Notes under the pieces: generated by a model
What the model saw: only the letters and a program-made list of their open reading frames with translations
Told to the model about the DNA's origin: nothing
The model's database searches: none
Source: Oceanospirillaceae bacterium
GTDB lineage: Bacteria; Pseudomonadota; Gammaproteobacteria; Pseudomonadales; Balneatricaceae
DNA length: 64,000 nt
Assembly (NCBI GenBank): GCA_018647765.1
Contig: JABGSN010000058.1
Span: 1-64,000, forward strand
Reading direction: 5' to 3'
Position numbers and translations under genes: made by a program
Shown: positions 1 through 8,634 of the stretch, piece by piece
Layout: each line of letters opens with the position of its first letter
Numbering within the stretch: position 1 is the stretch's first letter

Positions 1-472
1 CAAATCCGGTACATATTACTTCTCTAAGACAGTACCTCGTGATTTAAAGCCTCATTATACACGTAGTCGAATTATTATTTGTCTCAACACTAAGTCAGCC
101 AAGAAAGCTGAATTATCGTCTAAATCTCTTTTAAGTAAGCTTGAAAACTATTGGCTGGGTCTTCGTTTAACTCATACTGATATACCAGCTCAACATTTAT
201 TAAGAACTAGTCCATCTCAAGCATCTGATGCGCCAACTCTTTTAGATGCGTTAGATTTATATCTAAAGGTTAAAGCCACTGGGCGCTCTGAGTATTTCAT
301 TACTACTGCACGAAGAAACATTGCTTATGTCGTTAAGTGCTTAGGCTGTAGGCCTATAGATCAGTACACCTCAGCGGATGCCGCTAAGTACCGAGACTGG
401 CTGGTTGAGAAAGGTCTGGCTAGTAGTTCAGTTAAGAGGGTGTTTAGTTCTGTCAAAGCCATAGTTAACTAG
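1..472 (+). pseudogene. N-terminal fragment of a tyrosine-type phage integrase (truncated at both ends)
   Basis: The reading frame is open from base 2 to a stop at 470-472. It encodes about 156 residues resembling the N-terminal half of a proteobacterial tyrosine recombinase: an SGTYYF..VPRDL start of the arm-type region, then a helical core-binding domain ending in SSVKRVFSSVKAIVN. The catalytic domain that should follow (Arg, His-x-x-Arg, Tyr) is absent, because the frame stops where an inverted fragment of another integrase begins. The 5' end lies outside the window. The product cannot be an active recombinase. The integrase family is inferred from sequence pattern. Codon use looks more A+T-rich than in the downstream core genes, as expected for mobile DNA. 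Confidence 0.75.
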
Positions 473-475
473 TGG

Positions 476-735
476 CGATTCAAAGTTCTCTCCAACCGCT
501 AACATCGTCGATGCGTAAGTATGTCGAGTTTGATACGGCACGCGGTAACGAATCCCAGCCTTTTTCAACACACTTGTCCATTGAGCACGTATTTTGTTAG
601 TCGTACTCCAAGGCTCACGTGTGCGTGGATTGAGAAACACACGCTCACTACTAAGAAAAGAATACTCTTTGTAGGCGAGCAAAGTATCAGTGCCAAAGGG
701 GACTGGTACAGAAACAAGACTAGATATTAATAAAG
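476..735 (-). pseudogene. Inverted fragment of a tyrosine recombinase catalytic domain
   Basis: Read on the minus strand, this segment encodes part of an integrase catalytic domain. It contains LLAYKEYSFLSSERVFLNPR, then a stretch ending in the conserved box TRHTYASTML (the His-x-x-Arg region of related enzymes is usually written TRHTYAS). There is no start codon, no upstream catalytic Arg region and no C-terminal Tyr. The frame is open a little past 735 to a stop near 748, and on the other side it runs into antisense of the first fragment. Style differs from the plus-strand fragment, so two different integrases are more likely than one inverted gene. Both are relics. Confidence 0.65.
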
Positions 736-1227
736 TAGAGGGGTACTGTTAATTTAAGCCTGAGGAACATGCGGCTAGCTGGGCTTTATATGTTGGTCGT
801 CTAAGGATTGAAGCAACGAATTTATAAGGGGAGTATTGTGTCGTTAGCACTGGATTCGTTAGATAGGTTCAAGACAGCGCTCGATGATGGCAATACAGCG
901 CCGTTAGCAGAGATGCTGGCAGAAAGCTTTATTTTTGAAGATTCAGTAGGGGTTTTTCCTAATCAACGGGAAATGAAAATCATCAAATTCGATTGGTAAT
1001 GCCACTCCATTCGCAATGGACAAGAACTTTCAGTCGAGAGCTCCGTTGCTTAATACGCTAGAAACCGATAATTAAAAGTCTCAAATTTTTCCCTAAATCG
1101 AAACCGGTATTAGATACTTCTCTAATACCCAAGCCCGTTAGATTATGTAAAAGTAGCGCCTATTGTGTGATTGCCTGTTTGTATTGCAGCGGCAATCGCT
1201 TGTTTAAGTCAGATAACGAGGCAGCCC
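736..1227. other. Accessory spacer with a short fragment and two hairpins
   Basis: This stretch of nearly 500 bases between the integrase relics and mmsA contains no intact gene. It holds the NTF2-like fragment listed separately. It also contains a perfect 9-bp inverted repeat with a 6-base loop at 1106-1129 (GGTATTAGA / TCTAATACC) and a 7-bp inverted repeat GATTGCC / GGCAATC at 1169-1197, just upstream of mmsA. Neither is followed by a T-run, so they are not obvious terminators. They may be operators or leader structures of mmsA. I see no clear sigma-70 promoter. Confidence 0.4.
838..999 (+). pseudogene. Short NTF2/SnoaL-like N-terminal fragment
   Basis: A GTG start at 838 follows a good ribosome-binding site (AAGGGG, about 5 bases upstream) and opens a 53-residue frame. 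The sequence SLDRFKTALDDGNTAPLAEM followed by LAESFIFEDSVG has the pattern of the first helices of NTF2/SnoaL-like fold proteins, which normally run to 110-150 residues. The frame then diverges and stops, so this is probably a truncated remnant. It lies in decayed accessory DNA beside integrase relics. The family is inferred from a short motif only, and it could simply be a small hypothetical protein. Confidence 0.3.
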
Positions 1228-2727
1228 ATGAGTATCCGTAAAGTCCCCATGTTAATTAATGGACAAGAATTTTCATCTACAAGTTCCACTTGGGTTGATG
1301 TACTAAACCCAGCGACACAAGAGGTGGTGGCCCAGGTTCCTTTTGCTACACTAGAGGAAGTGGACCACGCGGTAGCGAACGCTAAGCAAGCGTTTAAAAG
1401 CTGGCGCAAGGTATCTTTGGCCAAGCGCCAGCAATTTTTGTTAACGTTTTTGCAATTGGCACGCGCCAATACAACCCACATCGCTGAGTTAATTACCTTA
1501 GAGCATGGCAAGACCTTACCCGACGCAGAAGGCGAAGTGGGCCGCGGTATTGAAGCCATTGAAAACGCCTGCATGGTGACTAAGTTGCAACTCGGTGAAT
1601 TGGCCGACAACGTGGCCGGTAATGTTAACGTATACACGTTAAACAAACCCCTGGGCGTGGGCGTGGGCATCACTGCCTTTAACTTCCCAATTATGCTCCC
1701 TTGTTTTATGTTCCCGATTGCTATCGCTTGTGGTAACACGTTTGTACTGAAGCCCTCTGAGCAAGATCCAACGTCGACTATGTTCTTGGCTAAGTTGGCT
1801 TACGAAGCAGGCTTACCCCCTGGTGTGCTAAACGTCGTCCATGGTGGTGCTGATGTGGCTAACCACTTGGCAGAACACGAGGACGTAAAGGCGCTTTCCT
1901 TTATTGGTTCGACTCACGTTGGCTCCTCCTTGTACCGACGAGCGAGTAATGCGGGCATTCGGGCACAGTGCATGATGGGTGCTAAGAACCACTGCGTGAT
2001 TATGCCGGACGCCAATAAAGGCCAAGCCATTAACCACTTATTAGGTTCTTGCTTTGGTGCTGCTGGGCAACGCTGCATGGCGAACTCGGTCGCTATCTTG
2101 GTTGGCGAAACGAAACATTGGTTACCAGAAATCGTGGAAAAGGCTAAGGCTATGACGATTGATGTGGGTACTAACCGTGCGGCTGACTTAGGCCCACTGG
2201 TTTCACCACAGGCCAAGCAACGTGTAGAAGGGCTGATTGCTTCGGGTGTTGAGCAGGGTGCCACTCTGTTACTGGACGGTCGAAATCCACAGGTTGACGG
2301 TTTTGATAAGGGCAACTTTGTCGCCCCAACCATCTTCAGTGAGGTGAACACCGATATGGACATCTATGCTCAGGAAATCTTTGGCCCTGTCATGTGTATG
2401 ATGGAAGCGGATGACATTGACAGTGCTATCGACATCGTTAACGCTAATCCCAATGGTAATGGCACGTCTATCTTTACTAATTCTGGTTGGAATGCGCGCC
2501 ACTATGAAAACAACATTGACGTTGGCCAGATTGGTATCAACATTCCCATTCCTGTGCCGGTGGCCTATTTTAGCTTCACTGGGTCCCGTGCGTCTAAATT
2601 AGGAGACCTAGGCCCAAATGGCCAGCAAGCGGTACAGTTTTGGACCCAAACACACACGGTTTCGGCCCGCTGGTTTGAACCGGAAGAGGTGTCTGAAGGC
2701 GTAAATACCACCATCACCATGAGCTAA
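1228..2727 (+). CDS. mmsA: CoA-acylating methylmalonate-semialdehyde dehydrogenase
   Basis: The 499-residue product is an aldehyde dehydrogenase superfamily enzyme. It converts methylmalonate semialdehyde, CoA and NAD+ to propionyl-CoA, CO2 and NADH in valine catabolism (the family may also act on malonate semialdehyde). The diagnostic box GAAGQRCMANSVAI places the nucleophilic cysteine at about residue 283, matching MmsA proteins, and the length is normal. The ATG at 1228 was chosen over an upstream in-frame start because MSIRKVPMLINGQEF matches the family N-terminus and a GAG sits a few bases upstream. The gene stands alone, without mmsB or acyl-CoA dehydrogenase neighbours. Its product could feed the prp operon at 41324-47834. 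Confidence 0.93.
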   Translation: MSIRKVPMLINGQEFSSTSSTWVDVLNPATQEVVAQVPFATLEEVDHAVANAKQAFKSWRKVSLAKRQQFLLTFLQLARANTTHIAELITLEHGKTLPDAEGEVGRGIEAIENACMVTKLQLGELADNVAGNVNVYTLNKPLGVGVGITAFNFPIMLPCFMFPIAIACGNTFVLKPSEQDPTSTMFLAKLAYEAGLPPGVLNVVHGGADVANHLAEHEDVKALSFIGSTHVGSSLYRRASNAGIRAQCMMGAKNHCVIMPDANKGQAINHLLGSCFGAAGQRCMANSVAILVGETKHWLPEIVEKAKAMTIDVGTNRAADLGPLVSPQAKQRVEGLIASGVEQGATLLLDGRNPQVDGFDKGNFVAPTIFSEVNTDMDIYAQEIFGPVMCMMEADDIDSAIDIVNANPNGNGTSIFTNSGWNARHYENNIDVGQIGINIPIPVPVAYFSFTGSRASKLGDLGPNGQQAVQFWTQTHTVSARWFEPEEVSEGVNTTITMS

Positions 2728-2736
2728 GCTCCCAAA

Positions 2737-2779
2737 AGTGGGGCTAGATTTAACGTTTAGCCCCACTCCAAGTTTTTTT
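2737..2779 (+). terminator. Rho-independent terminator of mmsA
   Basis: A 10-bp stem, AGTGGGGCTA paired with TAGCCCCACT, is followed within five bases by seven T residues. It begins ten bases after the mmsA stop codon. Confidence 0.85.
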
Positions 2780-2892
2780 GGCCCAGAAGACGAGCTGGAA
2801 GGGGTTAAGCTCGAGACGCGAGTCCGGGTCACGGAAACAAGCTGTGAAATCATGTCAGATTACCCTTTTGAACTGCGGTTAATGTGCAGCGA

Positions 2893-3378
2893 TTAGGTAA
2901 CGTTAATGTAGGCACTGCTGTGGACCTGGCGCAAAGCCATACGCGTTTGTGTGCCTACCACACCGGGTAGGCGTAGCAATTTTTTGTAATACAGCTCTTC
3001 GTAGTCTTTGGCGTCGGTGTAGATTACTTTGAGCATATAGTCATTGTCGCCAGCCATTAAGTAACATTCTATCACTTGCTCAAGCTGAGTCACCGCAACC
3101 TCAAATTCTTCAAATACGGCTTCGCTTTGGTGATCTAGGCTAATAAAGATAAACGCCGTACCTTGCACGTGGAATAGGTCACGGTTAATAAGACCTACAA
3201 ACTCCCCAAACACATCGGCGTCGATTAGCGCTTTGGTGCGCCTCAAGCAGGCCGAAGGCGAAAGATTGATCTGGTCAGCCAATTCCACATTGCTTAGGCG
3301 CGCATTTTTTTGCAGCGCGTTAATGATTTTCTTATCAGTGTGATCAAGTTCTATATCAATTGATGTATTTAGTTGCAT
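2893..3378 (-). CDS. Lrp/AsnC-family transcriptional regulator
   Basis: The 161-residue protein has an N-terminal AsnC-type winged helix (LDHTDKKIINALQKNARLSN, then VELADQINLSPSACLRRTKAL, residues about 11-55). A C-terminal RAM/AsnC ligand-binding domain follows, with the typical IECYLMAGDNDYMLKV strand and glycine-rich turn. Such proteins form octamers that sense amino acids. It is divergent from the alanine dehydrogenase gene, and the two share a 126-base spacer. By analogy with AldR/BkdR-type neighbours, an alanine-responsive activator or repressor of ald is the likeliest role. That is inference, since global Lrp shares the same architecture. Confidence 0.88.
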   Translation of the reverse strand: MQLNTSIDIELDHTDKKIINALQKNARLSNVELADQINLSPSACLRRTKALIDADVFGEFVGLINRDLFHVQGTAFIFISLDHQSEAVFEEFEVAVTQLEQVIECYLMAGDNDYMLKVIYTDAKDYEELYYKKLLRLPGVVGTQTRMALRQVHSSAYINVT

Positions 3379-3399
3379 GGGAATACCTTTTTTCGCAAT

Positions 3400-3415
3400 T
3401 ATATTTCCAAATATA
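3400..3415. promoter_or_regulatory. Palindrome between lrp-type gene and ald (candidate operator)
   Basis: TATATTT CC AAATATA is a perfect 7-bp dyad with a 2-base centre in the spacer shared by the divergent Lrp-type and ald genes. Its A+T-rich symmetry suits an Lrp-family site. It lies 22 bases upstream of the regulator's start codon, so autoregulation is possible. Confidence 0.4.
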
Positions 3416-3444
3416 GGTTAATAACCCCAATTAAAGCAAGGTAA

Positions 3445-3472
3445 TTGTTCAAAAACACTCCTAGAATAGCAT
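3445..3472 (+). promoter_or_regulatory. ald: Possible sigma-70 promoter of ald
   Basis: TTGTTC and TAGCAT are separated by 16 bases, ending 32 bases before the ald ATG. The match to consensus is moderate, so this is a candidate only. Confidence 0.3.
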
Positions 3473-3504
3473 TATCTTCACCAATTGAATTAGAGGGCAA
3501 TACC

Positions 3505-4644
3505 ATGTTGATAGGCGTACCAAAAGAAATTAAAAACCATGAATACCGTGTTGGCATGACGCCCGCTAGTGTTAGAGAAGTGGTGCACGCAGGGCACACA
3601 GTGCTGGTTGAAACCTTGGCCGGAGGCGGTATTGGTTCGAGCGATGAGGACTATCTTGCGGCGGGTGCAGAAATCACCGCTACGGCAGCCGAAGTCTTTG
3701 CCCGTGCAGAAATGATCGTTAAGGTCAAAGAGCCACAAGCCCCAGAGCGGGCTATGCTGCGTGCGGATCAGCTATTATTCACCTATTTACATCTTGCGCC
3801 AGACGCCCAGCAAACCGCTGAGTTGGTGGCCTCAAACGCCACCTGTATTGCTTATGAGACGATTACCAGTGCGCAGGGCGGTTTGCCATTGTTAGCCCCC
3901 ATGTCTGAAGTTGCGGGTCGTATGTCAATTCAGGCCGGTGCTCACGTACTCGAAAAGGCCCAGGGCGGTCGTGGTATGTTGCTCGGCGGTGTGCCTGGCG
4001 TTGCACCGGCTAAAGTCGTGATTATCGGTGGTGGTGTGGTGGGCTCAAACGCTGCACAAATGGCTTTGGGTGCTCGTGCCCAGGTGACTGTATTAGATCG
4101 CTCCACACAGGCCTTAGCGCGTTTGGATAAGGAATTTAACGGCGCGGTGCAAACAGTATACTCAACCCAAGATAGCCTTGAGCAGTATGTACTGGATGCT
4201 GATTTGGTGATTGGCGGTGTATTAATACCTGGCGCTGAGGCACCTAAGTTGGTTACTGCAGACATGGTGAAGGCCATGAAGCCTGGGGCTGTATTGGTCG
4301 ATGTGGCCATTGATCAGGGTGGCTGTTTTGCAACCTCCAAAGCCACCACCCATCAAGACCCCACTTATGTGGTTGATGATGTGGTGCATTATTGCGTGGC
4401 CAACATGCCCGGTGGCGTAGCGATGACATCTACTTATGCACTAAACAATGCCACCTTGCCGTATATTCTTAAGTTGGCAAATTTGGGCTGGAAACAGGCC
4501 TTGAAACAAGATGAGCATTTTTTGGCTGGCCTTAATGTCCATGCCGGTAAGGTGACCAATGAGCATGTGGCCAGGGCACTGGGATACGACTATCTAGCAC
4601 CACAATTTGTTGTGGCGGACTCGCCTGCCCAGTTAGTGGCCTAA
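3505..4644 (+). CDS. ald: Alanine dehydrogenase
   Basis: The 379-residue enzyme reversibly converts L-alanine, NAD+ and water to pyruvate, ammonium and NADH. The N-terminal signature MLIGVPKEIKNHEYRVGMTP is intact. Lys75 (in KVKEP) and His96 (in YLHLAP) match the catalytic residues of characterised alanine dehydrogenases, and a Rossmann NAD site GGGVVGSNAA lies near residues 174-183. The ATG at 3505 has a clear ribosome-binding site (AGAGGG, 8 bases upstream). An upstream in-frame start is rejected because it adds a non-family extension. The divergent Lrp-type gene probably controls it. Confidence 0.95.
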   Translation: MLIGVPKEIKNHEYRVGMTPASVREVVHAGHTVLVETLAGGGIGSSDEDYLAAGAEITATAAEVFARAEMIVKVKEPQAPERAMLRADQLLFTYLHLAPDAQQTAELVASNATCIAYETITSAQGGLPLLAPMSEVAGRMSIQAGAHVLEKAQGGRGMLLGGVPGVAPAKVVIIGGGVVGSNAAQMALGARAQVTVLDRSTQALARLDKEFNGAVQTVYSTQDSLEQYVLDADLVIGGVLIPGAEAPKLVTADMVKAMKPGAVLVDVAIDQGGCFATSKATTHQDPTYVVDDVVHYCVANMPGGVAMTSTYALNNATLPYILKLANLGWKQALKQDEHFLAGLNVHAGKVTNEHVARALGYDYLAPQFVVADSPAQLVA

Positions 4645-4677
4645 CTGTTACTGACGCTTTAACCGCTATTTATGCCT

Positions 4678-4707
4678 AAGGCCTTCTTAACCGAAGGCCT
4701 TTTTTTT
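4678..4707 (+). terminator. Rho-independent terminator of ald
   Basis: A 9-bp stem, AAGGCCTTC with GAAGGCCTT, and a 6-base loop are followed directly by a run of T residues, 33 bases after the ald stop. Confidence 0.88.
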
Positions 4708-4898
4708 ACCAAAAATAAGCCTTAATGGCTCATATGGCTTGACTATTGGGGCTTAAATACGGAAAATTCGGTCTTTTATTTTCGCCCGCATTTGCCGATT
4801 TGGTTGGTAAAAAGCCTTGATTAGGCTTTAAGTGGACAAGATTTTGTACAACGGACCTTAATAAGGTTTGTTCATTTGATAATTAATGAGGCATTTAA

Positions 4899-6245
4899 AT
4901 GCAAGTTTCAGTTGAAGCGACCACTAGCATCGAACGACGTTTAACCGTAACTGTACCTGCTGAGCAAATTGACAGCGCAGTAGATAAAAAGGTTAACGAG
5001 ACCGCAAAGACCATCCGTATTGATGGCTTTCGCCCTGGCAAAGTACCCACTAAGGTGGTTAAGAAGCGCTATGGCGCCAGCATTCGCCAAGACGTATTGG
5101 GCGATGTGATCCAGTCTAGCTACTTTGAAGCGCTTCAGCAGGAAAGCATTAAGCCTGCTGGCATGCCTAACATCGAGCCTAAAGAAGACGCCGGCGAAGG
5201 TGAGTTTAGCTACACAGCAGTGGTCGAAGTCTACCCAGAAATCACCCTGTCTGACGCTTCTGGCATCAGCGTAGAGCGTTTGACGTCTAGTGTTGAAGAC
5301 GACGACGTTGATACCATGATCGAAAACTTGTTGAGCCAGCAAACACAGTGGACTGAAGTGCTACGTGCGGCAGCCGACGGCGACCAGATCAATATCGACT
5401 TTGAAGGCTACCTTGATGGCGAAGCATTTGATGGTGGTGCCGCTCAAGGTCACGACCTAGTGTTAGGTTCTAACAGCATGATTCCTGGCTTTGAAGAAGG
5501 CATTCAAGGCATGGAAGCGGGTCAAGATAAAGACATTACCGTGACTTTCCCTGCCGATTACAACGCTGCAGAATTAGCTGGTAAAGAAGCAACCTTTACC
5601 ATTAAAGCCAATACCGTTAGCGAAGCCACCAAGCCTGAGTTAAACGACGAGTTTTTTGCTCGCTTTAACCCGAAGGAAGAAGGCGAAGCCGGTTTCCGCG
5701 CGGAAATCAACTCCAACATGAGCCGCGAGTTAAACCAAGCGCTTAAGTCTAAACTTAAGAATGGTTTGCTAAACGCCTACTTAGAACTCAACGAATTTGC
5801 AGTTCCTTCGGCGCTCGTTCAAGAAGAGCTAGGTCGTTTAAAGCAACAAGCCTTGCAACAGTTTGGCGGTGGTAATGAAAATCTAGATCCAAGCATCTTG
5901 CCAGACGAGATGTTCCAAGACCAAGCAGACAAACGCGTTAAGATTGGTTTGTTGGCGGCTGAAATCATTCAAACCAATGAATTCAAAGCTGACGAAGACA
6001 AAGTGAAGGCGTTGGTTGAGGAGATGGCTCAAGGTTACCAAGACCCACAAGAGTTCATCGACTATTACATGAACAACGAAGAGCAGCGCTCGCAGTTGGA
6101 AGGTGTAGTTTTAGAAGACCAAGTGGTGGAGCATTTGCTTGCTGCCGCGACCATCACTGATGTTGCTGTAGACTACAAAACAGCCGTTGAGCCTGAAGGC
6201 AAAGACGTATCTGGTGATGACGAAGAAGCCAGCGAAGAAGCATAA
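4899..6245 (+). CDS. tig: Trigger factor, ribosome-associated chaperone
   Basis: The 448-residue protein binds ribosomal protein L23 at the exit tunnel and shields nascent chains. The N-terminal ribosome-binding domain carries the signature GFRPGKVP at about residues 43-50. An FKBP-type prolyl isomerase domain follows at about 150-245 (DGDQINIDFEGYLDGEAFDG), and then a helical chaperone domain. An acidic tail (GDDEEASEEA) ends the protein. The ATG at 4899 begins the family-typical MQVSVE. It heads the tig-clpP-clpX-lon-hupB-ppiD block conserved in gammaproteobacteria, but a terminator separates it from clpP. Confidence 0.97.
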   Translation: MQVSVEATTSIERRLTVTVPAEQIDSAVDKKVNETAKTIRIDGFRPGKVPTKVVKKRYGASIRQDVLGDVIQSSYFEALQQESIKPAGMPNIEPKEDAGEGEFSYTAVVEVYPEITLSDASGISVERLTSSVEDDDVDTMIENLLSQQTQWTEVLRAAADGDQINIDFEGYLDGEAFDGGAAQGHDLVLGSNSMIPGFEEGIQGMEAGQDKDITVTFPADYNAAELAGKEATFTIKANTVSEATKPELNDEFFARFNPKEEGEAGFRAEINSNMSRELNQALKSKLKNGLLNAYLELNEFAVPSALVQEELGRLKQQALQQFGGGNENLDPSILPDEMFQDQADKRVKIGLLAAEIIQTNEFKADEDKVKALVEEMAQGYQDPQEFIDYYMNNEEQRSQLEGVVLEDQVVEHLLAAATITDVAVDYKTAVEPEGKDVSGDDEEASEEA

Positions 6246-6291
6246 TTCTTTTAGGCTATAGTCGAGTCTCTTTTGGGGCTTGAACAGAAGG

Positions 6292-6333
6292 GCGGTATGA
6301 GTTACTTTTAGGTAATTCATACCGCTTTTTTTT
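6292..6333 (+). terminator. Rho-independent terminator of tig
   Basis: A 13-bp stem, GCGGTATGAGTTA with TAATTCATACCGC (one mismatch or wobble possible), is followed by eight T residues. Confidence 0.88.
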
Positions 6334-6344
6334 GAGATTAGCAC

Positions 6345-6373
6345 TTGGCATTTAGGTCGAGCGTCACTATATA
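6345..6373 (+). promoter_or_regulatory. clpP: Sigma-70 promoter of clpP
   Basis: TTGGCA and TATATA are separated by exactly 17 bases. The -10 ends 40 bases upstream of the clpP ATG and directly follows the tig terminator. Confidence 0.65.
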
Positions 6374-6413
6374 GGGCCTGTATCGATATTTTTGTATTGG
6401 AGTCACCGCGACA

Positions 6414-7073
6414 ATGAGTTTTTCTTTTCCTCCTCACATGGGTCAAAATAACCCTGTAATGAATTCAGGGCTAAGCTCTGAATTAGCCGCTTTAGTGCCT
6501 ATGGTTGTTGAACAAACATCCCGCGGCGAGCGTTCGTATGATATTTATTCACGCTTACTCAAAGAGCGTGTCATTTTTCTTGTAGGCCAGGTTGAAGACC
6601 ACATGGCCAACTTGGTTGTGGCTCAGTTATTATTTTTGGAAGCCGAAAATCCAGATAAAGATATCCACCTATACATTAATTCACCTGGTGGTTCTGTCAC
6701 TGCTGGCATGTCCATTTATGACACCATGCAGTTCATCAAACCTGATGTGAGCACTATGTGTATTGGCCAAGCTGCCAGCATGGGCGCCTTGTTGTTAACC
6801 GGTGGCGCCGAAGGCAAGCGTTATTGTTTGCCTAACTCGCGCATGATGATTCATCAGCCACTTGGCGGTTATCAAGGCCAAGCAACGGACATTGAAATTC
6901 ATACCAAAGAAATCCTTAATATTCGCGATAAGCTAAACCGTATCATGGCGCAACACACAGGTCAGGATCTAGCGACCATTGCCGCAGATACCGATAGGGA
7001 TAACTTTATGGAAGGTACTGAGGCCGCCGCGTATGGCTTAATAGACACGGTATTGGATAAGCGTCCAGTATAA
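6414..7073 (+). CDS. clpP: ATP-dependent Clp protease proteolytic subunit
   Basis: The 219-residue serine peptidase forms the double-heptamer degradation chamber used by ClpX and ClpA, both encoded in this window. The catalytic triad is complete: Ser122 in [11 protein letters not shown], His147 in MIHQPLGG and Asp196 in DRDNFME. A propeptide of roughly 25 residues precedes the mature fold, as expected, since Ser122 here corresponds to Ser111 in E. coli precursor numbering. A consensus promoter lies just upstream. Length and neighbours are standard. Confidence 0.97.
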   Translation: MSFSFPPHMGQNNPVMNSGLSSELAALVPMVVEQTSRGERSYDIYSRLLKERVIFLVGQVEDHMANLVVAQLLFLEAENPDKDIHLYINSPGGSVTAGMSIYDTMQFIKPDVSTMCIGQAASMGALLLTGGAEGKRYCLPNSRMMIHQPLGGYQGQATDIEIHTKEILNIRDKLNRIMAQHTGQDLATIAADTDRDNFMEGTEAAAYGLIDTVLDKRPV

Positions 7074-7116
7074 GTCTGACTAAATTATTTGTTTTAGCAG
7101 CCGATAGTACACACTA

Positions 7117-7132
7117 ACGCAAGACCTTGCGT
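7117..7132. repeat. Palindrome overlapping the clpX -35 box
   Basis: ACGCAAG AC CTTGCGT is a perfect 7-bp dyad whose right arm contains the candidate clpX -35 hexamer TTGCGT (7127-7132). It could be an operator, or a hairpin at the end of the clpP transcript; no T-run follows. Confidence 0.5.
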
Positions 7133-7154
7133 CTGCCATAGTAGGCGCTACAAT
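7127..7154 (+). promoter_or_regulatory. clpX: Candidate sigma-70 promoter of clpX
   Basis: TTGCGT and TACAAT are separated by 16 bases, with the -10 about 42 bases upstream of the clpX start. It would allow clpX expression independent of clpP. Confidence 0.45.
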
Positions 7155-7195
7155 AGACAAAACATTCAGCCCCAGCGTATGCATGGGGCAAGAAC

Positions 7196-8491
7196 ATGGG
7201 TAACACTATGAGCAGTGAAAAAGACGGCACTGACGAAGGTAGCGGTAAGCTACTTTACTGTTCCTTCTGTGGCAAAAGCCAAAACGATGTACGCAAGCTA
7301 ATTGCTGGGCCTTCGGTATTCATTTGTGATGAATGCGTAGACCTATGTAACGACATCATCAGGGAAGAGATCTTGGATCAGGAACAGCCTGAGTCTGATG
7401 ACCACTTGCCGACACCTAAAGAAATTCGAGCGGCTCTAGAAGAGTACGTAATTGGTCAAAAGCGTGCGAAAATGGTGTTAGCCGTAGCGGTATACAACCA
7501 CTACAAACGCTTAAACTACTCGGCCGGTAAAGATGACGTCGAATTGGGCAAAAGTAACATCCTTCTAATCGGACCTACCGGTAGCGGTAAAACCCTGTTA
7601 GCAGAGACCTTGGCGCGTTTGTTAAACGTACCTTTTACTATTGCTGATGCAACCACCTTAACCGAAGCCGGTTATGTGGGAGAAGACGTTGAAAACATCA
7701 TTCAAAAGTTATTGCAAAAGTGCGATTACGATGTGGATAAAGCGCAGCGCGGTATTGTTTACATCGATGAAATCGACAAGATTTCGCGCAAATCAGATAA
7801 CCCATCAATCACCCGTGACGTATCTGGAGAAGGCGTTCAGCAAGCGTTGCTGAAGCTGATTGAAGGCACCGTTGCATCGGTACCGCCTCAAGGTGGTCGC
7901 AAGCACCCTCAGCAAGAGTTTTTGCAGGTCGATACCAGCAATATCTTGTTTGTGTGTGGTGGCGCCTTTGCTGGTCTAGATCAAGTGATTCGTGACCGTA
8001 CCGAGAAGAGCAGTATTGGTTTCTCAGCCTCGGTACAGAGTAAGGACGACAGCAAGACCTTTGGTCAGCTATTGCATTCGGTAGAAGCTGAAGACTTAGT
8101 TAAGTTTGGTTTAATCCCGGAGTTTGTGGGTCGCTTGCCTATGATCGCCACGCTTGAGGAGTTGGATGAAGCGGCACTGGTAAAGATCTTAACCGAACCA
8201 AAGAACTCCCTCACTAAGCAATACCATAAATTGTTTGAAATGGAAGGTGTTGAAATAGAGTTCCGTGATGAAGCCCTTAAGGCCGTTGCCCAAAAGGCTA
8301 TGGAACGCAAGACCGGTGCGCGTGGTTTGCGATCGATACTTGAATCGGTGTTATTGCCCACCATGTATGAGTTACCTGATCAAACCGACGCCATCAAAGT
8401 GGTGGTTAATGAGCAATGTATTGTTGGTGAGAGCGATCCACTAGTGGTACTGGATAGCCAAGAGCTGCCTCAAGCCGCGTCAGACGAGTAA
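7196..8491 (+). CDS. clpX: ATP-dependent Clp protease ATPase subunit ClpX
   Basis: The 431-residue AAA+ unfoldase recognises tagged substrates and feeds them to ClpP. The N-terminal zinc-binding domain has four cysteines (22, 25, 44, 47) in the C-x2-C...C-x2-C pattern. Walker A is GPTGSGKT at about 126-133, Walker B is YIDEIDK, and an ISRKSDN stretch follows. The ATG at 7196 has an upstream GGGG. A second ATG at 7208 is possible and would remove four residues. It follows clpP by 122 bases with its own candidate promoter. Confidence 0.97.
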   Translation: MGNTMSSEKDGTDEGSGKLLYCSFCGKSQNDVRKLIAGPSVFICDECVDLCNDIIREEILDQEQPESDDHLPTPKEIRAALEEYVIGQKRAKMVLAVAVYNHYKRLNYSAGKDDVELGKSNILLIGPTGSGKTLLAETLARLLNVPFTIADATTLTEAGYVGEDVENIIQKLLQKCDYDVDKAQRGIVYIDEIDKISRKSDNPSITRDVSGEGVQQALLKLIEGTVASVPPQGGRKHPQQEFLQVDTSNILFVCGGAFAGLDQVIRDRTEKSSIGFSASVQSKDDSKTFGQLLHSVEAEDLVKFGLIPEFVGRLPMIATLEELDEAALVKILTEPKNSLTKQYHKLFEMEGVEIEFRDEALKAVAQKAMERKTGARGLRSILESVLLPTMYELPDQTDAIKVVVNEQCIVGESDPLVVLDSQELPQAASDE

Positions 8492-8504
8492 TGTCTGCTG
8501 TTTA

Positions 8505-8530
8505 AAAAACCACCTACGGGTGGTTTTTTT
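8505..8530 (+). terminator. Rho-independent terminator of clpX
   Basis: A 7-bp stem, AACCACC with GGTGGTT, and a TACG tetraloop are followed by a T-run, 14 bases after the stop. Confidence 0.88.
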
Positions 8531-8549
8531 GCTTCATTTTCATCAAAGG

Positions 8550-8577
8550 CTTGTATTTCGACCCGCTGTCCGCATTT
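8550..8577 (+). promoter_or_regulatory. lon: Candidate heat-shock (sigma-32) promoter of lon
   Basis: CTTGTAT and CCGCATTT, separated by 13 bases, resemble the sigma-32 consensus CTTGAAA and CCCCATnT. They lie between the clpX terminator and lon. lon is a classic sigma-32 gene in enterobacteria, so the site is plausible, but it was matched by eye. Confidence 0.45.
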
Positions 8578-8634
8578 AATGAACTATACCTTCACTTCGC
8601 AAGCCATCGCGACCGTTAGCCTATAGGATTTTCT

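Noticed and set aside
521-730. Plus-strand 69-residue frame in the integrase relic
   Set aside because: It is antisense to the recognisable recombinase fragment and has no family pattern of its own.
1209-1739. Minus-strand 176-residue frame inside mmsA
   Set aside because: It is an out-of-frame shadow of a confidently identified gene with no start signal or motif.
3942-4310. Minus-strand 122-residue frame inside ald
   Set aside because: It is a shadow of ald, composed of low-complexity Pro/Thr/Ala sequence.
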